This document shows positions 1 through 8,147 of a DNA stretch of 64,000 bases, piece after piece. Origin of the DNA: Flavobacterium aerium. GTDB lineage: Bacteria > Bacteroidota > Bacteroidia > Flavobacteriales > Flavobacteriaceae. The notes beneath the pieces are model-generated. The model did not search any database and had not been told where the DNA came from. It saw only the letters and a program-made list of their open reading frames with translations. The stretch's first letter is position 1, and every line of letters begins with the position of its first letter. The stretch is taken from NCBI RefSeq assembly GCF_030766725.1, contig NZ_JARQWR010000005.1:62001-126000 (forward strand). The letters run 5' to 3'. The translations under genes were made by a program, and so were the position numbers.

Positions 1-1
1 A

Positions 2-34
2 GTAGCGGGGAGATATCAAAAAGATGTGTATTAA
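2..34 (+). CDS. Possible 3' tail of an upstream gene (partial)
   Basis: An open frame enters from the left edge and stops with TAA at 32-34, giving the last ten residues VAGRYQKDVY. It would end 20 bases before cysI. In a sulfate-assimilation operon an upstream sulfate adenylyltransferase subunit would be natural, but ten residues do not allow identification. It could be chance; a third frame open from base 1 reads straight into cysI. Confidence 0.25.
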   Translation, partial: VAGRYQKDVY

Positions 35-54
35 TCGATAGAAAAGAAAACAAG

Positions 55-1698
55 ATGAGCGATAAATTATCACCGATAGAAATAATAAAAACAAAAAGCG
101 ATGGACTTCGAGGCACATTAAAAGAAAGCCTACAAGATAATCATACCGGAAATGTAAGAGCAGATGATGAAGCATTGGTAAAATTTCACGGGATGTATGT
201 TCAAGATGACAGAGACCGTAGAGTAGAGCGTGCTGCAAAAAAATTAGACAAACTCTATTCTTTCATGATTCGATTGCGTATTCCGGGAGGAGTGATTTCG
301 GCAGAACAATGGCTAGCGATTCATGAAATATCAGAACAATATGGAACGGGAACATTAAAAATAACAACCCGTCAAACAGTGCAATTGCATGGTTTATTAA
401 AACACCAATTGCGCCCAACAATTCAAGGATTTTTAGTTGCAAAGTTGGATTCAATAGCAGCCTGTGGGGACGTAAATAGAAACGTTATTACAAGCTCTCA
501 TCCACAGGTATCCCCTCTATTTGAAGAGATTTATACTTATGCAGATAAAATATCCACTTTATTATTACCTAAAACACAATCATACTATGAAATATGGATT
601 GACGATGAAAAAGTATATGAACGCTCTAGTGAAGCGGATCCGCTATACGAAGACCGCTACTTACCGCGAAAATTTAAAATTGCAATTGCAATTCCACCCT
701 CCAATGATGTCGATGTATTTGCCAATGATATAGGGCTTATTGCAATTATAAAAAACAATGAGTTCAAAGGTTTTAACATTGCTGTAGGTGGAGGATTGGC
801 CACGACACATGGTAATCCGAATACGTATTCCAGAATAGCTTCGGTGATTGGTTTTACTGATACAGAAGAAAAAACGATGAAAGCAGTCTATGAAGTATTG
901 ACGATACAACGTGATTATGGAAATCGTAGTGATCGAAAATTATCCCGATTGAAATATACGATTGATAAAATGGGACTGGATGTCTTCAAGGAGGAACTGG
1001 AAAAAAGGATAGGATTTGCCTTGGCACCTGCAGAAGAATATGAATTTACAGAACGTAACGACCGATACGGATGGCAACAAAATAATCTGAAAGATTGGTT
1101 CTATACGCTGTTTGTCGAGCATGGTGTTGTAAAAACAGATCAAAAACAGCTATTATCAGAGCTAGCACAATTGGGAATAAATGACTTCCGATTTACATGT
1201 AATCAGAATTTGATTCTAGGAAGCATAACAATAGAAGACAAAGAAAAGATACAAGAGCTGTTAGTTCGTTATGGTGTAGAAGAGAAAGATAGTGCTTTAC
1301 GAAAAAGCTCAATGGCTTGTGTGGCATTGCCTACTTGTCCTTTGGCACTTGCTGAAGCACAACGTTATTTGCCAGAGTTGGTTACTAAAATAGAACCAAT
1401 ATTAGAAAAATATCAATTGGAGAATGAAGAAATCAGTATTAGAATGACGGGTTGTCCCAATGGTTGTGCGCGACCTTATTTAGCAGAAATTGCTTTTGTA
1501 GGAACAGGACCAGGACAGTATAATTTGATGTTGGGAGGAGATCGATTTGGAACACGGTTGAATCAGTTGTATAAAAAACAGGTTGAAGAAGATCAGATTC
1601 TAGTGGAAGTAGATGATTTGTTGAAACAATATGTTGAAGCAAAAATTGAAAATGAAACTTTTGGAGATTTTACACATCGAAGATTTTTTGCGAATTAA
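55..1698 (+). CDS. cysI: Sulfite reductase hemoprotein (beta) subunit
   Basis: The 547-residue protein is a cytoplasmic sulfite reductase hemoprotein that reduces sulfite to sulfide with six electrons at a siroheme coupled to a 4Fe-4S cluster. Cluster ligands are visible as C422-x5-C428 (CVALPTC) and C467-x3-C471 (CPNGC). They sit about 12 residues earlier than the E. coli CysI equivalents, which fits its slightly shorter length (547 against 570). The N-terminal half carries the ferredoxin-like parachute repeat (KITTRQTVQLHG). The ATG at 55 begins a standard family N terminus. It is the first complete gene of a tight sulfur operon; the next gene starts 2 bases after its stop. No flavoprotein partner (CysJ) is in view. 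Ferredoxin-dependent reductase is the alternative name for this family. Confidence 0.93.
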   Translation: MSDKLSPIEIIKTKSDGLRGTLKESLQDNHTGNVRADDEALVKFHGMYVQDDRDRRVERAAKKLDKLYSFMIRLRIPGGVISAEQWLAIHEISEQYGTGTLKITTRQTVQLHGLLKHQLRPTIQGFLVAKLDSIAACGDVNRNVITSSHPQVSPLFEEIYTYADKISTLLLPKTQSYYEIWIDDEKVYERSSEADPLYEDRYLPRKFKIAIAIPPSNDVDVFANDIGLIAIIKNNEFKGFNIAVGGGLATTHGNPNTYSRIASVIGFTDTEEKTMKAVYEVLTIQRDYGNRSDRKLSRLKYTIDKMGLDVFKEELEKRIGFALAPAEEYEFTERNDRYGWQQNNLKDWFYTLFVEHGVVKTDQKQLLSELAQLGINDFRFTCNQNLILGSITIEDKEKIQELLVRYGVEEKDSALRKSSMACVALPTCPLALAEAQRYLPELVTKIEPILEKYQLENEEISIRMTGCPNGCARPYLAEIAFVGTGPGQYNLMLGGDRFGTRLNQLYKKQVEEDQILVEVDDLLKQYVEAKIENETFGDFTHRRFFAN

Positions 1699-1700
1699 AA

Positions 1701-2468
1701 ATGAAATTCTTTTTTAAAGGATCAGCTTTAGTATTGCTTCTGCAAACGAATGTCGTTTTTTCACAACAAAGTAAAGAAGTAACCCATCAGCAATTAATAT
1801 GGTATGGCTACAATACGACTGTTTCATTCAGTGCTAATTGGTATTTGGTTAGTGAAGTTCAGGAACGTCATTTTATTGACCCCTTGGCACAACATCAGTT
1901 GTTATTTCGAACAGAATTACATCGGAATCTTGGAAAAGAATGGAATACATCCGTAGGAATGACCGTATTTCTGCAAAGCCCAAATGATCCTGAATCGACG
2001 AGTAATTTGATTGTTCCAGAACTACGACCCAATATTGAATTTGTATACAAACAGAAATTGAGCTTTGGAATATTATCTCACCGTTATAAAGCAGAAGCAC
2101 GGTATTTTCATAATACGGCTAATGGTGAATTAACAACGGGCTATACTTTCGGGAATTTCAGATTTCGTTATCAAATAGGACTTGAAATTCCTATTTTGAA
2201 ATCAAAGCAACAACAAAGGGATTTGCTTTCTGTACGGGTTATGGATGAGGTTCATTTTAATACAGGAGGAAATATTGTAAAAAACGTATTTGATCAGAAC
2301 CGTGTATACCTAGCTTTAAATTATAAGATAACGCCTAAGCTTTCCATAGAAGCGGGCTATTTAAACTGGTATCAGCAACGGGCTTCTGGGTATGAATTTT
2401 ACAATCGAGATATAATACGATTTACCGTATTTCATAAAATAGATTTTAAGAACAATAATAAACACTAG
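1701..2468 (+). CDS. DUF2490 family outer-membrane protein
   Basis: The 255-residue protein has an N-terminal signal peptide (hydrophobic residues 6-20, then FSQQ) and a body of alternating short aromatic strands (WYLVSEVQERHF, FRFRYQIGLE, VYLALNYKI). This is typical of the DUF2490 beta-barrel-like family of Bacteroidota. It ends in an aromatic strand (IIRFTVFHKIDF), as outer-membrane barrels often do. It lies 2 bases after cysI, and the next gene starts immediately after its stop, so all three are translated from one transcript. Its function is unknown. Position suggests a link with sulfite or sulfate assimilation, for example passage across the outer membrane, but nothing in the sequence proves this. 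Confidence 0.75.
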   Translation: MKFFFKGSALVLLLQTNVVFSQQSKEVTHQQLIWYGYNTTVSFSANWYLVSEVQERHFIDPLAQHQLLFRTELHRNLGKEWNTSVGMTVFLQSPNDPESTSNLIVPELRPNIEFVYKQKLSFGILSHRYKAEARYFHNTANGELTTGYTFGNFRFRYQIGLEIPILKSKQQQRDLLSVRVMDEVHFNTGGNIVKNVFDQNRVYLALNYKITPKLSIEAGYLNWYQQRASGYEFYNRDIIRFTVFHKIDFKNNNKH

Positions 2469-3923
2469 ATGGAAAACACATTGTTCCCTATATTTTTAAA
2501 AACGGATACCTTTCGATTTCTAATTGTGGGTGGAGGAAAAATAGGATTAGAGAAAACAGAAACATTACTCAAGCAGAACCCTGCTATAGCCTTGACATTA
2601 GTTGCCAAAGAAATTAGTGTGGAACTCAAAAAGTTTTTAAGGAAGTATCCACACATTGTAACCCATGAAAGAGCAGTGGGTGAAACCGATTTTGCAGATA
2701 TTGATTTTGCTATTATAGCGACTGAAAATACAGAATTGAATCGACAATTGAAGGTATTGGCAAATGAAGAAGGAATATTAGTCAATGTAGCCGATCAGCC
2801 ACTATTGTGTGATTTTTATTTGGGATCAATTGTGAATAAAGGCAATTTAAAAATAGCTATTTCTACCAATGGAAAATCACCGGTATTAGCTCGCAGATTA
2901 AGAGAACATTTGGAAGAAGCAATTCCGCAAGACATCAATGATAGTATTGAAAATCTGAATTCTTTTAGAAGTAAACACAAAGGCGATTTACAAACTAAGC
3001 TAACCGCGTTAAATCAAGCTACAGCGGTATTGGGACAGTCCAAAACGGAACAAAAAGAAGGAAGAAAATATAAGAAATTAGCATTCAATATTACAGTATT
3101 ATTCATCACCCTATTTATAGGATATGGATTGTCGACTATTGTATCTTTTCAGGATTTACAAGTACATCTACAGGAAATTCCAAATGAATTTTATGGAATG
3201 TTACTCATTGGTTTTTTTGCTCAAATGGTAGATGGAGCTGTTGGATTAGGTTATGGAGTAACATGTGCAACGAGTATGATGCTATTAGGCGTTAGGTTAC
3301 CCGCTATAAGTGGAAGTATCCATACTGCCGAAATGTTTTCCAGTGCCATAAGTGGATATTCACACTATAAATTTGGAAACGTCAATAAGAAACTGCTCAT
3401 TTGGCTCACTATTCCCGGAGTAATCGGAGCAGTAAGTGGAGCATCCTTATTAAACTATCTTGGTACTACTTACGAAGTAGTGACCTATTCTATTCTTTCT
3501 ACCTATACAATGATAATCGGGTTGAGGTTGATTGTAATTGCGTTCCGCAAAAATCAGGTAAAACAAAGAGTAAAACATACCGGAATTTTAGGATTCTCTG
3601 GAGGATTTTTTGATGCCTTTGGCGGGGGAGGTTGGGGACCTATTGTAACATCCACTTTATTAGCCAAAGGACGAAAATCACGCTATGTAGTAGGGACAGT
3701 AAGTTTAGCAGAATTTTTTGTGACATTGGCGGCTACCATTACTTTTTTTGTTACTTTAGGAGTAAGTCATTGGTATATCATTTTGGGATTAATAATTGGT
3801 GGATCTATAGCCGCACCATTAGCCGCAAAACTGGCAGGGAAATTACCGCAAAAGATAGCCTTACTATTAGTAGCTTTTTTAGTTATTATTTTTAGTATTA
3901 GAATGTTAATGAAAATTATTTAA
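2469..3923 (+). CDS. Fusion: precorrin-2 dehydrogenase (siroheme synthase N-domain) + TauE/SafE permease
   Basis: This 484-residue protein joins two families. Residues about 1-180 are a CysG N-terminal/Met8-like precorrin-2 dehydrogenase: a Rossmann motif LIVGGGKIGLEK near residue 18 and the typical TNGKSPVLARRLRE segment near 138-150. Residues about 205-484 are a multi-helix membrane domain of the TauE/SafE type, with two related halves (GFFAQMVDGAVGLGYG and GFSGGFFDAFGGGGWG). The first part should make sirohydrochlorin for sulfite reductase; the second resembles sulfite or organosulfonate exporters. It starts one base after the DUF2490 gene. The sirohydrochlorin ferrochelatase activity and the CysG methyltransferase domain are not present. 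A continuous frame with no internal start-like gap supports a true fusion. Confidence 0.85.
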   Translation: MENTLFPIFLKTDTFRFLIVGGGKIGLEKTETLLKQNPAIALTLVAKEISVELKKFLRKYPHIVTHERAVGETDFADIDFAIIATENTELNRQLKVLANEEGILVNVADQPLLCDFYLGSIVNKGNLKIAISTNGKSPVLARRLREHLEEAIPQDINDSIENLNSFRSKHKGDLQTKLTALNQATAVLGQSKTEQKEGRKYKKLAFNITVLFITLFIGYGLSTIVSFQDLQVHLQEIPNEFYGMLLIGFFAQMVDGAVGLGYGVTCATSMMLLGVRLPAISGSIHTAEMFSSAISGYSHYKFGNVNKKLLIWLTIPGVIGAVSGASLLNYLGTTYEVVTYSILSTYTMIIGLRLIVIAFRKNQVKQRVKHTGILGFSGGFFDAFGGGGWGPIVTSTLLAKGRKSRYVVGTVSLAEFFVTLAATITFFVTLGVSHWYIILGLIIGGSIAAPLAAKLAGKLPQKIALLLVAFLVIIFSIRMLMKII

Positions 3924-3941
3924 TCATATAAAAAAAGAAAT

Positions 3942-4394
3942 ATGGCACTGATTCACGGTGAAGTAAAATTTGGCGATTACGGTTTATTGATAACAGATGA
4001 GAGTAACAATTCAATGAAAATTGATATTCCGGTAGAACAAGGTGGGCTTGGAGAAGGAATGCGCCCAATGCAAAGTCTATTGGCTGCTTTGGGAGGCTGT
4101 AGTACAGTAGATATTATCTCTATTCTGAAAAAACAAAAGCAGGACATCAGCTATTTTGCTTTTAGTATTGATGGAGAACGTGAAAAAGACAAAGTACTTT
4201 CATTGTGGGAATGGGTTACTATTCGATTCCATTTTAAAGGAGATATTGAAGTAGGAAAAGCAATTCGCGCGGCCGATTTATCAATTAATAAATACTGCTC
4301 AGTAGCAGAAACATTACGCCGATCTGGAACGACCATCAATTTGGAAGTGGAAGTCAATGGCGTATTAATTTCAAAAAATAATATACCAGAATAA
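3942..4394 (+). CDS. OsmC family protein
   Basis: The 150-residue protein belongs to the OsmC/Ohr superfamily, whose characterised members reduce organic hydroperoxides with a pair of cysteines. Here GGCSTVDII (around residues 50-58) gives the first cysteine on the central helix and YCSVAETL (around 113-120) the second. MRPMQSLLAALGGC is the usual helix context. The stop overlaps the next start by one base (4394), so it is translationally coupled to the sulfhydrylase gene. In sulfur operons such proteins may handle reactive sulfur species, but the substrate here cannot be read from sequence. Confidence 0.85.
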   Translation: MALIHGEVKFGDYGLLITDESNNSMKIDIPVEQGGLGEGMRPMQSLLAALGGCSTVDIISILKKQKQDISYFAFSIDGEREKDKVLSLWEWVTIRFHFKGDIEVGKAIRAADLSINKYCSVAETLRRSGTTINLEVEVNGVLISKNNIPE

Positions 4395-5563
4395 TGGCTT
4401 ATAAATTAGAAACGAGTGCAATACGTACTCAAACCGATAGAACTGCACAAAAAGAACACAGTACACCATTGTTTTTAACCAGTAGTTTTGTTTATGATTC
4501 TGCCGAAGATATGGCAGCTGCATTCTCCGATGACAGTTTAAATGTGAATATCTATTCTCGATTTTCAAATCCTACAGTAGATGAATTTGTAAACAAGATT
4601 TGTGTATTAGAAAATGCCGAAGATGGAGTAGCTACAGCAACAGGAATGGCAGCTGTGTATGCTATCTTTATGTCCTTCTTATCACAAGGAGATCATATAC
4701 TTTCTGCATCAGCTGTATTTGGTTCAACCCATACTATTTTAAAAAAGTACTTACCAAAATGGGGAATAGAATATTCCTATTTTGATATGAATAAACCAGA
4801 AACTATTGCGGCATTAATACAACCCAATACCAAACTATTATATATAGAGACACCCTCTAATCCGGGATTGGACATCATTGATATTGAAGCTGTTTCAGCC
4901 TTGTGTAAAAAAAACAATATTATATTGGTAGTCGATAATTGTTTTGCAACACCAGCTGTGCAACAACCAATTAATTTAGGAGCCGATTTAGTTTTGCATT
5001 CTGCAACCAAATTTATTGATGGGCAAGGAAGAGTTTTGGGTGGAGTAATTGTAGGAAAAAAAGAATTGATTCATGAATTATATTTATTTATTCGGAATAC
5101 AGGTCCATCAATGAGTCCTTTTAATGCTTGGACTTTGACTAAAAGCTTGGAAACGCTTTTCATCCGAATGGAAAGACACGCAGACAATGCATTGAAACTA
5201 GCACAGAAACTTCAAAACCATCCAAAGTTGAAGGGAGTACGTTATCCTTTTTTAGAAACACATCCACAATATGAAATTGCTCAAAAGCAGATGAAAAATG
5301 GAGGAGGAATCCTCACTTTTGAATTAAAAGGAGGAATAGAAGCAGGGAGAAATTTTCTAAATGGATTACAAATGTGTTCCATGACCAATAATCTGGGTGA
5401 TAGTAGAACCATTGCTTCACACCCCGCTTCAACAACACATTCCAAACTCAGTGTTGAAGAGCGATTGGCAGTTGGTATTACCGATGGATTAATCCGAATA
5501 TCTGTTGGATTAGAACATATCGATGATATTACTGCGGACATCCTGCAAGCATTGGAAAAATAA
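4394..5563 (+). CDS. metZ: O-succinylhomoserine sulfhydrylase-type PLP enzyme (Cys/Met metabolism family)
   Basis: This 389-residue PLP enzyme is of the cystathionine gamma-synthase/MetZ family. The PLP-binding lysine is K206 in HSATKFIDGQGR; DGQGRVLGG is characteristic of sulfhydrylases that join an activated homoserine with sulfide to give homocysteine. Other family marks are YSRFSNPTV (N-terminal substrate region), ETPSNPG and SLGDSRTIASHPASTTH-type C-terminal residues. Its place at the end of a sulfite-reduction operon fits direct sulfide incorporation. Cystathionine gamma-synthase or an O-acetylhomoserine enzyme cannot be excluded. A strong bidirectional terminator follows. Confidence 0.85.
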   Translation: MAYKLETSAIRTQTDRTAQKEHSTPLFLTSSFVYDSAEDMAAAFSDDSLNVNIYSRFSNPTVDEFVNKICVLENAEDGVATATGMAAVYAIFMSFLSQGDHILSASAVFGSTHTILKKYLPKWGIEYSYFDMNKPETIAALIQPNTKLLYIETPSNPGLDIIDIEAVSALCKKNNIILVVDNCFATPAVQQPINLGADLVLHSATKFIDGQGRVLGGVIVGKKELIHELYLFIRNTGPSMSPFNAWTLTKSLETLFIRMERHADNALKLAQKLQNHPKLKGVRYPFLETHPQYEIAQKQMKNGGGILTFELKGGIEAGRNFLNGLQMCSMTNNLGDSRTIASHPASTTHSKLSVEERLAVGITDGLIRISVGLEHIDDITADILQALEK

Positions 5564-5576
5564 AAACATAAAAAAG

Positions 5577-5606
5577 GCCTGAAGAAATAAATCCTTCAGG
5601 CTTTTT
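5577..5606. terminator. Bidirectional rho-independent terminator
   Basis: The inverted repeat GCCTGAAG / CTTCAGGC (5577-5584 and 5594-5601, 9-base loop) is flanked by A5 on the left and T5 on the right. It lies between the convergent metZ and yceI genes and can serve both. Confidence 0.85.
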
Positions 5607-5626
5607 ACAATTTAAAATCTATCGTA

Positions 5627-6199
5627 TTAGAACTGTAAAGCTACAGTTACATCAAAGTCATCATTGATTGTTTTGTCTCCTAAGCTATCAAAGAAACTTC
5701 CAGAGTTATATTTGATTCCGTATACAGTTCTGTTGATTTTGAAAGAAGAAGTTGCAGTAGTTGCAGTAGTTGCGATATCAAAAGTTACTGGTTTAGTAAT
5801 TCCTTTGATTGTTAAGTCTGCAGTTACTGTATAATTACCTTTGCTTTTAGTAGCGATTTTTTTGAAAACTAATTTTGCTGTTGGGAATTTATCAGTACCA
5901 AAGAAATCATCAGCTTTTAAGTGACCATCTAATTTTCCTTTGTATTCACCTGTTAAGTCAGTAGAAGAAATAGTAGTCATATCAATTGTGAAGTTACCAC
6001 CAGCTAATACGTCTTTTTTGAAGATTAATGAACCTTCTTTTAAGTTAACTGTTCCTTCATGAGAACCTGTTACTTTTTTTCCAACCCATGTAATTTTGCT
6101 TTTAGAAGCATCTACTTTTTTAGTTCCGTTTTGAGCGCTAGCAGTTAAAGTTCCTAAAGCTACTACTAATGCAATTGCAATTGTTTTGAAATTTTTCAT
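5627..6199 (-). CDS. YceI family periplasmic lipid-binding protein
   Basis: The 190-residue protein has a clear signal peptide (MKNF KTIAIALVVALGTLTASAQ, cleavage near residue 22) and the YceI lipocalin-like fold. Family marks are DASKSKITWVGKKVTGSHEGTV at the mature N terminus, ADLTIKGITKPV in the centre and DFDVTVALQF at the end. YceI proteins bind isoprenoid or other lipids in the periplasm. It is transcribed alone, or together with the marR gene 97 bases upstream. An FNR-like palindrome lies at 6258-6273 in its upstream region. Confidence 0.9.
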   Translation of the reverse strand: MKNFKTIAIALVVALGTLTASAQNGTKKVDASKSKITWVGKKVTGSHEGTVNLKEGSLIFKKDVLAGGNFTIDMTTISSTDLTGEYKGKLDGHLKADDFFGTDKFPTAKLVFKKIATKSKGNYTVTADLTIKGITKPVTFDIATTATTATSSFKINRTVYGIKYNSGSFFDSLGDKTINDDFDVTVALQF

Positions 6200-6257
6200 T
6201 GTTAAAATTGGTTTTTGTGTTTAAATATTTAATTGATTATTATATCCTTTTTAATGT

Positions 6258-6273
6258 GATGATTGACATCATC
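6258..6273. promoter_or_regulatory. Palindrome GATGAT-N4-ATCATC upstream of yceI (FNR-like half-sites)
   Basis: The site reads GATGATTGACATCATC and contains TGAT-N4-ATCA, the same core as the three Fnr sites in the respiratory block. No TAnnTTTG element lies at the spacing seen for those, so Fnr control is less certain. Another regulator is possible. Confidence 0.4.
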
Positions 6274-6296
6274 GGTAAGCGCATTGATTCTTCTTC

Positions 6297-6773
6297 TTAT
6301 GAATTAGGGCATTTCAAATTGTTCTCTCGTATATGATCCAGTGTCGCATTCATCTCTGTGAGTTGCTCATCGCTAAGACCATTCAAAATTCCTTTTTCAT
6401 ATTCATCAAGTTTTGGATCTAAGTCGAACAATAAATCCAAACCTTCCTTTGTGATCATAATTTCGATTTTTCGTCGATTTTTTTCACATACCTCACGGGT
6501 TACTAATCCTTTCAATAATAATTTGTCTACAAGACGGGTTGTATTACTTGTTTTAGAAAGCATACGTTCCTGTATTAAAAACATATTAGCCGGATTACCC
6601 TTTTGTCCTCTTAATATTCGTAACACGTTGAACTGTTCTACAGAAATGTCATATTGTTTAAATACTTCATTGATCTTTTCAGAAATGACATTTTGCGTGT
6701 ACAAAATATTCAATATCGTTTTTTTATAAAGCGATAATGTTGAACTCGATTTTATTACATCTTCTATCTTCAT
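6297..6773 (-). CDS. MarR family transcriptional regulator
   Basis: This 158-residue winged-helix protein has a MarR domain spanning about residues 30-145. Visible are the recognition-helix region (LIQERMLSKTSNTTRLVDKLLLKGLV) and the wing (REVCEKNRRKIEIMITKEG). MarR proteins bind palindromes as dimers and usually repress themselves and neighbours until a ligand or oxidant releases them. A 16-bp perfect palindrome covers its own promoter. Targets may include yceI downstream on the same strand and the divergent tlpA-like gene. The single wing cysteine (C near residue 115) could be redox sensitive, but this is only a possibility. Confidence 0.9.
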   Translation of the reverse strand: MKIEDVIKSSSTLSLYKKTILNILYTQNVISEKINEVFKQYDISVEQFNVLRILRGQKGNPANMFLIQERMLSKTSNTTRLVDKLLLKGLVTREVCEKNRRKIEIMITKEGLDLLFDLDPKLDEYEKGILNGLSDEQLTEMNATLDHIRENNLKCPNS

Positions 6774-6786
6774 TTGTCATTACAAT

Positions 6787-6805
6787 ATTTGTATATACAA
6801 ATGTA
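6787..6805 (-). promoter_or_regulatory. marR operator overlapping its -7 promoter element
   Basis: ATTTGTATATACAAAT (6787-6802) is a perfect 16-bp palindrome of the TTGTATATACAA type, 14 bases before the marR start. On the minus strand TACATTTG (6805-6798) matches the Bacteroidota -7 consensus TAnnTTTG and overlaps it. Binding there should block the promoter. Confidence 0.7.
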
Positions 6806-6918
6806 TGAGTTTTTTGTTTTCAAAATGCATTTCATTAATAAAATTTTGTTAAAATTTTAAGGTCACTATTTTTAATGGCTATTTTTAACTGCACTAACAT
6901 TTTAGCCTTGATATTACA

Positions 6919-7452
6919 ATGACTCACACTTTAAAAGCCCTTTCTATTTTTTGTTTATTCACACTATTTTCTTGTAAACAAGAACAAAAAGAAATTATTC
7001 CAATTGCCAAAGCGACGTATAAAGGAGAAGGAGTGGCGATAAAATCATACGATTATAATCAGTTGAAACATTTATTGGAGCGAAAAAATGATACAGTATA
7101 TGTAGTGAATTTTTGGGCAACTTGGTGTGTACCTTGTGTAGCGGAATTACCAGAATTTGAAAAATTGCAAGCCAATTACAAAGACAAAAAGGTTAAAGTC
7201 TTATTAGTGAGTTTGGATATGACAAAAATGATTGAAAAGCAATTGATTCCGTTTGTAATCAATAAGAAGATTCAATCGCAAGTTGTTATTCTGGACGATC
7301 CAGATGCAAACAGTTGGATAGAGAAAATAAATAAAGATTGGTCCGGTGCCATACCAGCAACCTATATCTATAGTAAAGACAAAAATGCATTCTTTGAACA
7401 AAGCTTTGATTATGCAACCCTAGAAAAAGAAATGAAAACATTCCTGAAGTAA
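6919..7452 (+). CDS. TlpA-like thioredoxin-fold lipoprotein
   Basis: The 177-residue protein has a lipoprotein signal (LFTLFSCKQ, lipidated Cys near residue 19) followed by a thioredoxin fold with active site C70-VP-C73 (WCVPC). This is the TlpA/ResA type of membrane-anchored periplasmic disulfide reductase. Such proteins commonly reduce cytochrome apoproteins or other exported thiols. It heads a group of three redox genes (thioredoxin-like, rhodanese). It is divergent from marR, whose operator lies about 115 bases upstream, so shared control is possible. Confidence 0.88.
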   Translation: MTHTLKALSIFCLFTLFSCKQEQKEIIPIAKATYKGEGVAIKSYDYNQLKHLLERKNDTVYVVNFWATWCVPCVAELPEFEKLQANYKDKKVKVLLVSLDMTKMIEKQLIPFVINKKIQSQVVILDDPDANSWIEKINKDWSGAIPATYIYSKDKNAFFEQSFDYATLEKEMKTFLK

Positions 7453-7475
7453 GAATTAAAGCAGAATCTTTTCTG

Positions 7476-7483
7476 TAGTTTTG
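7476..7483 (+). promoter_or_regulatory. Candidate -7 promoter element (TAGTTTTG)
   Basis: TAGTTTTG fits the Bacteroidota TAnnTTTG element 31 bases before the next start codon. I do not see a convincing -33 TTG partner, so the gene may also be read through from the upstream gene. Confidence 0.35.
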
Positions 7484-7514
7484 AAAAAACAATCCCATAA
7501 AAACCATAAATAAC

Positions 7515-8126
7515 ATGAAAACCATTAAAATTTTAGCTGTTGCATTAATTGTATGTGTCGTAAGTGCCTTCACAATGCATAAAGATAAAGGAGGATATAC
7601 AGTAGGAGCTATCGCTACCGATTTTTCTTTGAAAAACATTGATAACAAAAAAGTATCCTTAAAAGATTATAAAGATGCAAAAGGATTCATTGTAATATTT
7701 ACGTGTAACCATTGTCCGTATGCTGTAGCTTATGAAGATAGAATTATCGAATTAGACAAGAAATATAAAAAACTAGGATACCCAGTGATCGCAATCAATC
7801 CAAATGATCCAGCGAAACAAGCTGATGATAGTTTTGATAAAATGAAAGTAAGAGCAAAAGAAAAAGGATTTACTTTCCCATACCTATTTGATGAAGGACA
7901 AAAAATCTATCCACAATATGGCGCTACAAAAACACCACACGTTTATGTTTTACAAAAAACAAAAGCAGGTAATGAAGTAAAATATATTGGAGCAATTGAT
8001 GATAACTATCAAGATGAGAAAGCAGTAAAACAAAAATATGTTGAAAATGCAGTAGATGCCTTATTAAAAAATAAAGCAATTACAGTAAAAGAGACCAAAG
8101 CAATTGGATGTTCGATAAAAGCGTAA
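7515..8126 (+). CDS. Exported thioredoxin-like/peroxiredoxin-family protein
   Basis: The 203-residue protein has an N-terminal hydrophobic signal (residues 4-18) and an AhpC/TSA-type thioredoxin fold: GAIATDFSLKNIDNKKVSL entry strand, then C64-NH-C67 in FTCNHCPYA. The CNHCPY signature is common in a periplasmic thioredoxin-like family of Bacteroidota with unknown substrates. TPHVYVLQ carries the cis-proline (KTPH). The family often reads 'redoxin domain-containing protein'. It lies between a TlpA-like lipoprotein and a rhodanese, suggesting a shared role in thiol or sulfane-sulfur chemistry. Confidence 0.87.
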   Translation: MKTIKILAVALIVCVVSAFTMHKDKGGYTVGAIATDFSLKNIDNKKVSLKDYKDAKGFIVIFTCNHCPYAVAYEDRIIELDKKYKKLGYPVIAINPNDPAKQADDSFDKMKVRAKEKGFTFPYLFDEGQKIYPQYGATKTPHVYVLQKTKAGNEVKYIGAIDDNYQDEKAVKQKYVENAVDALLKNKAITVKETKAIGCSIKA

Positions 8127-8147
8127 TATTTTTGACAAAAAAAGAAG

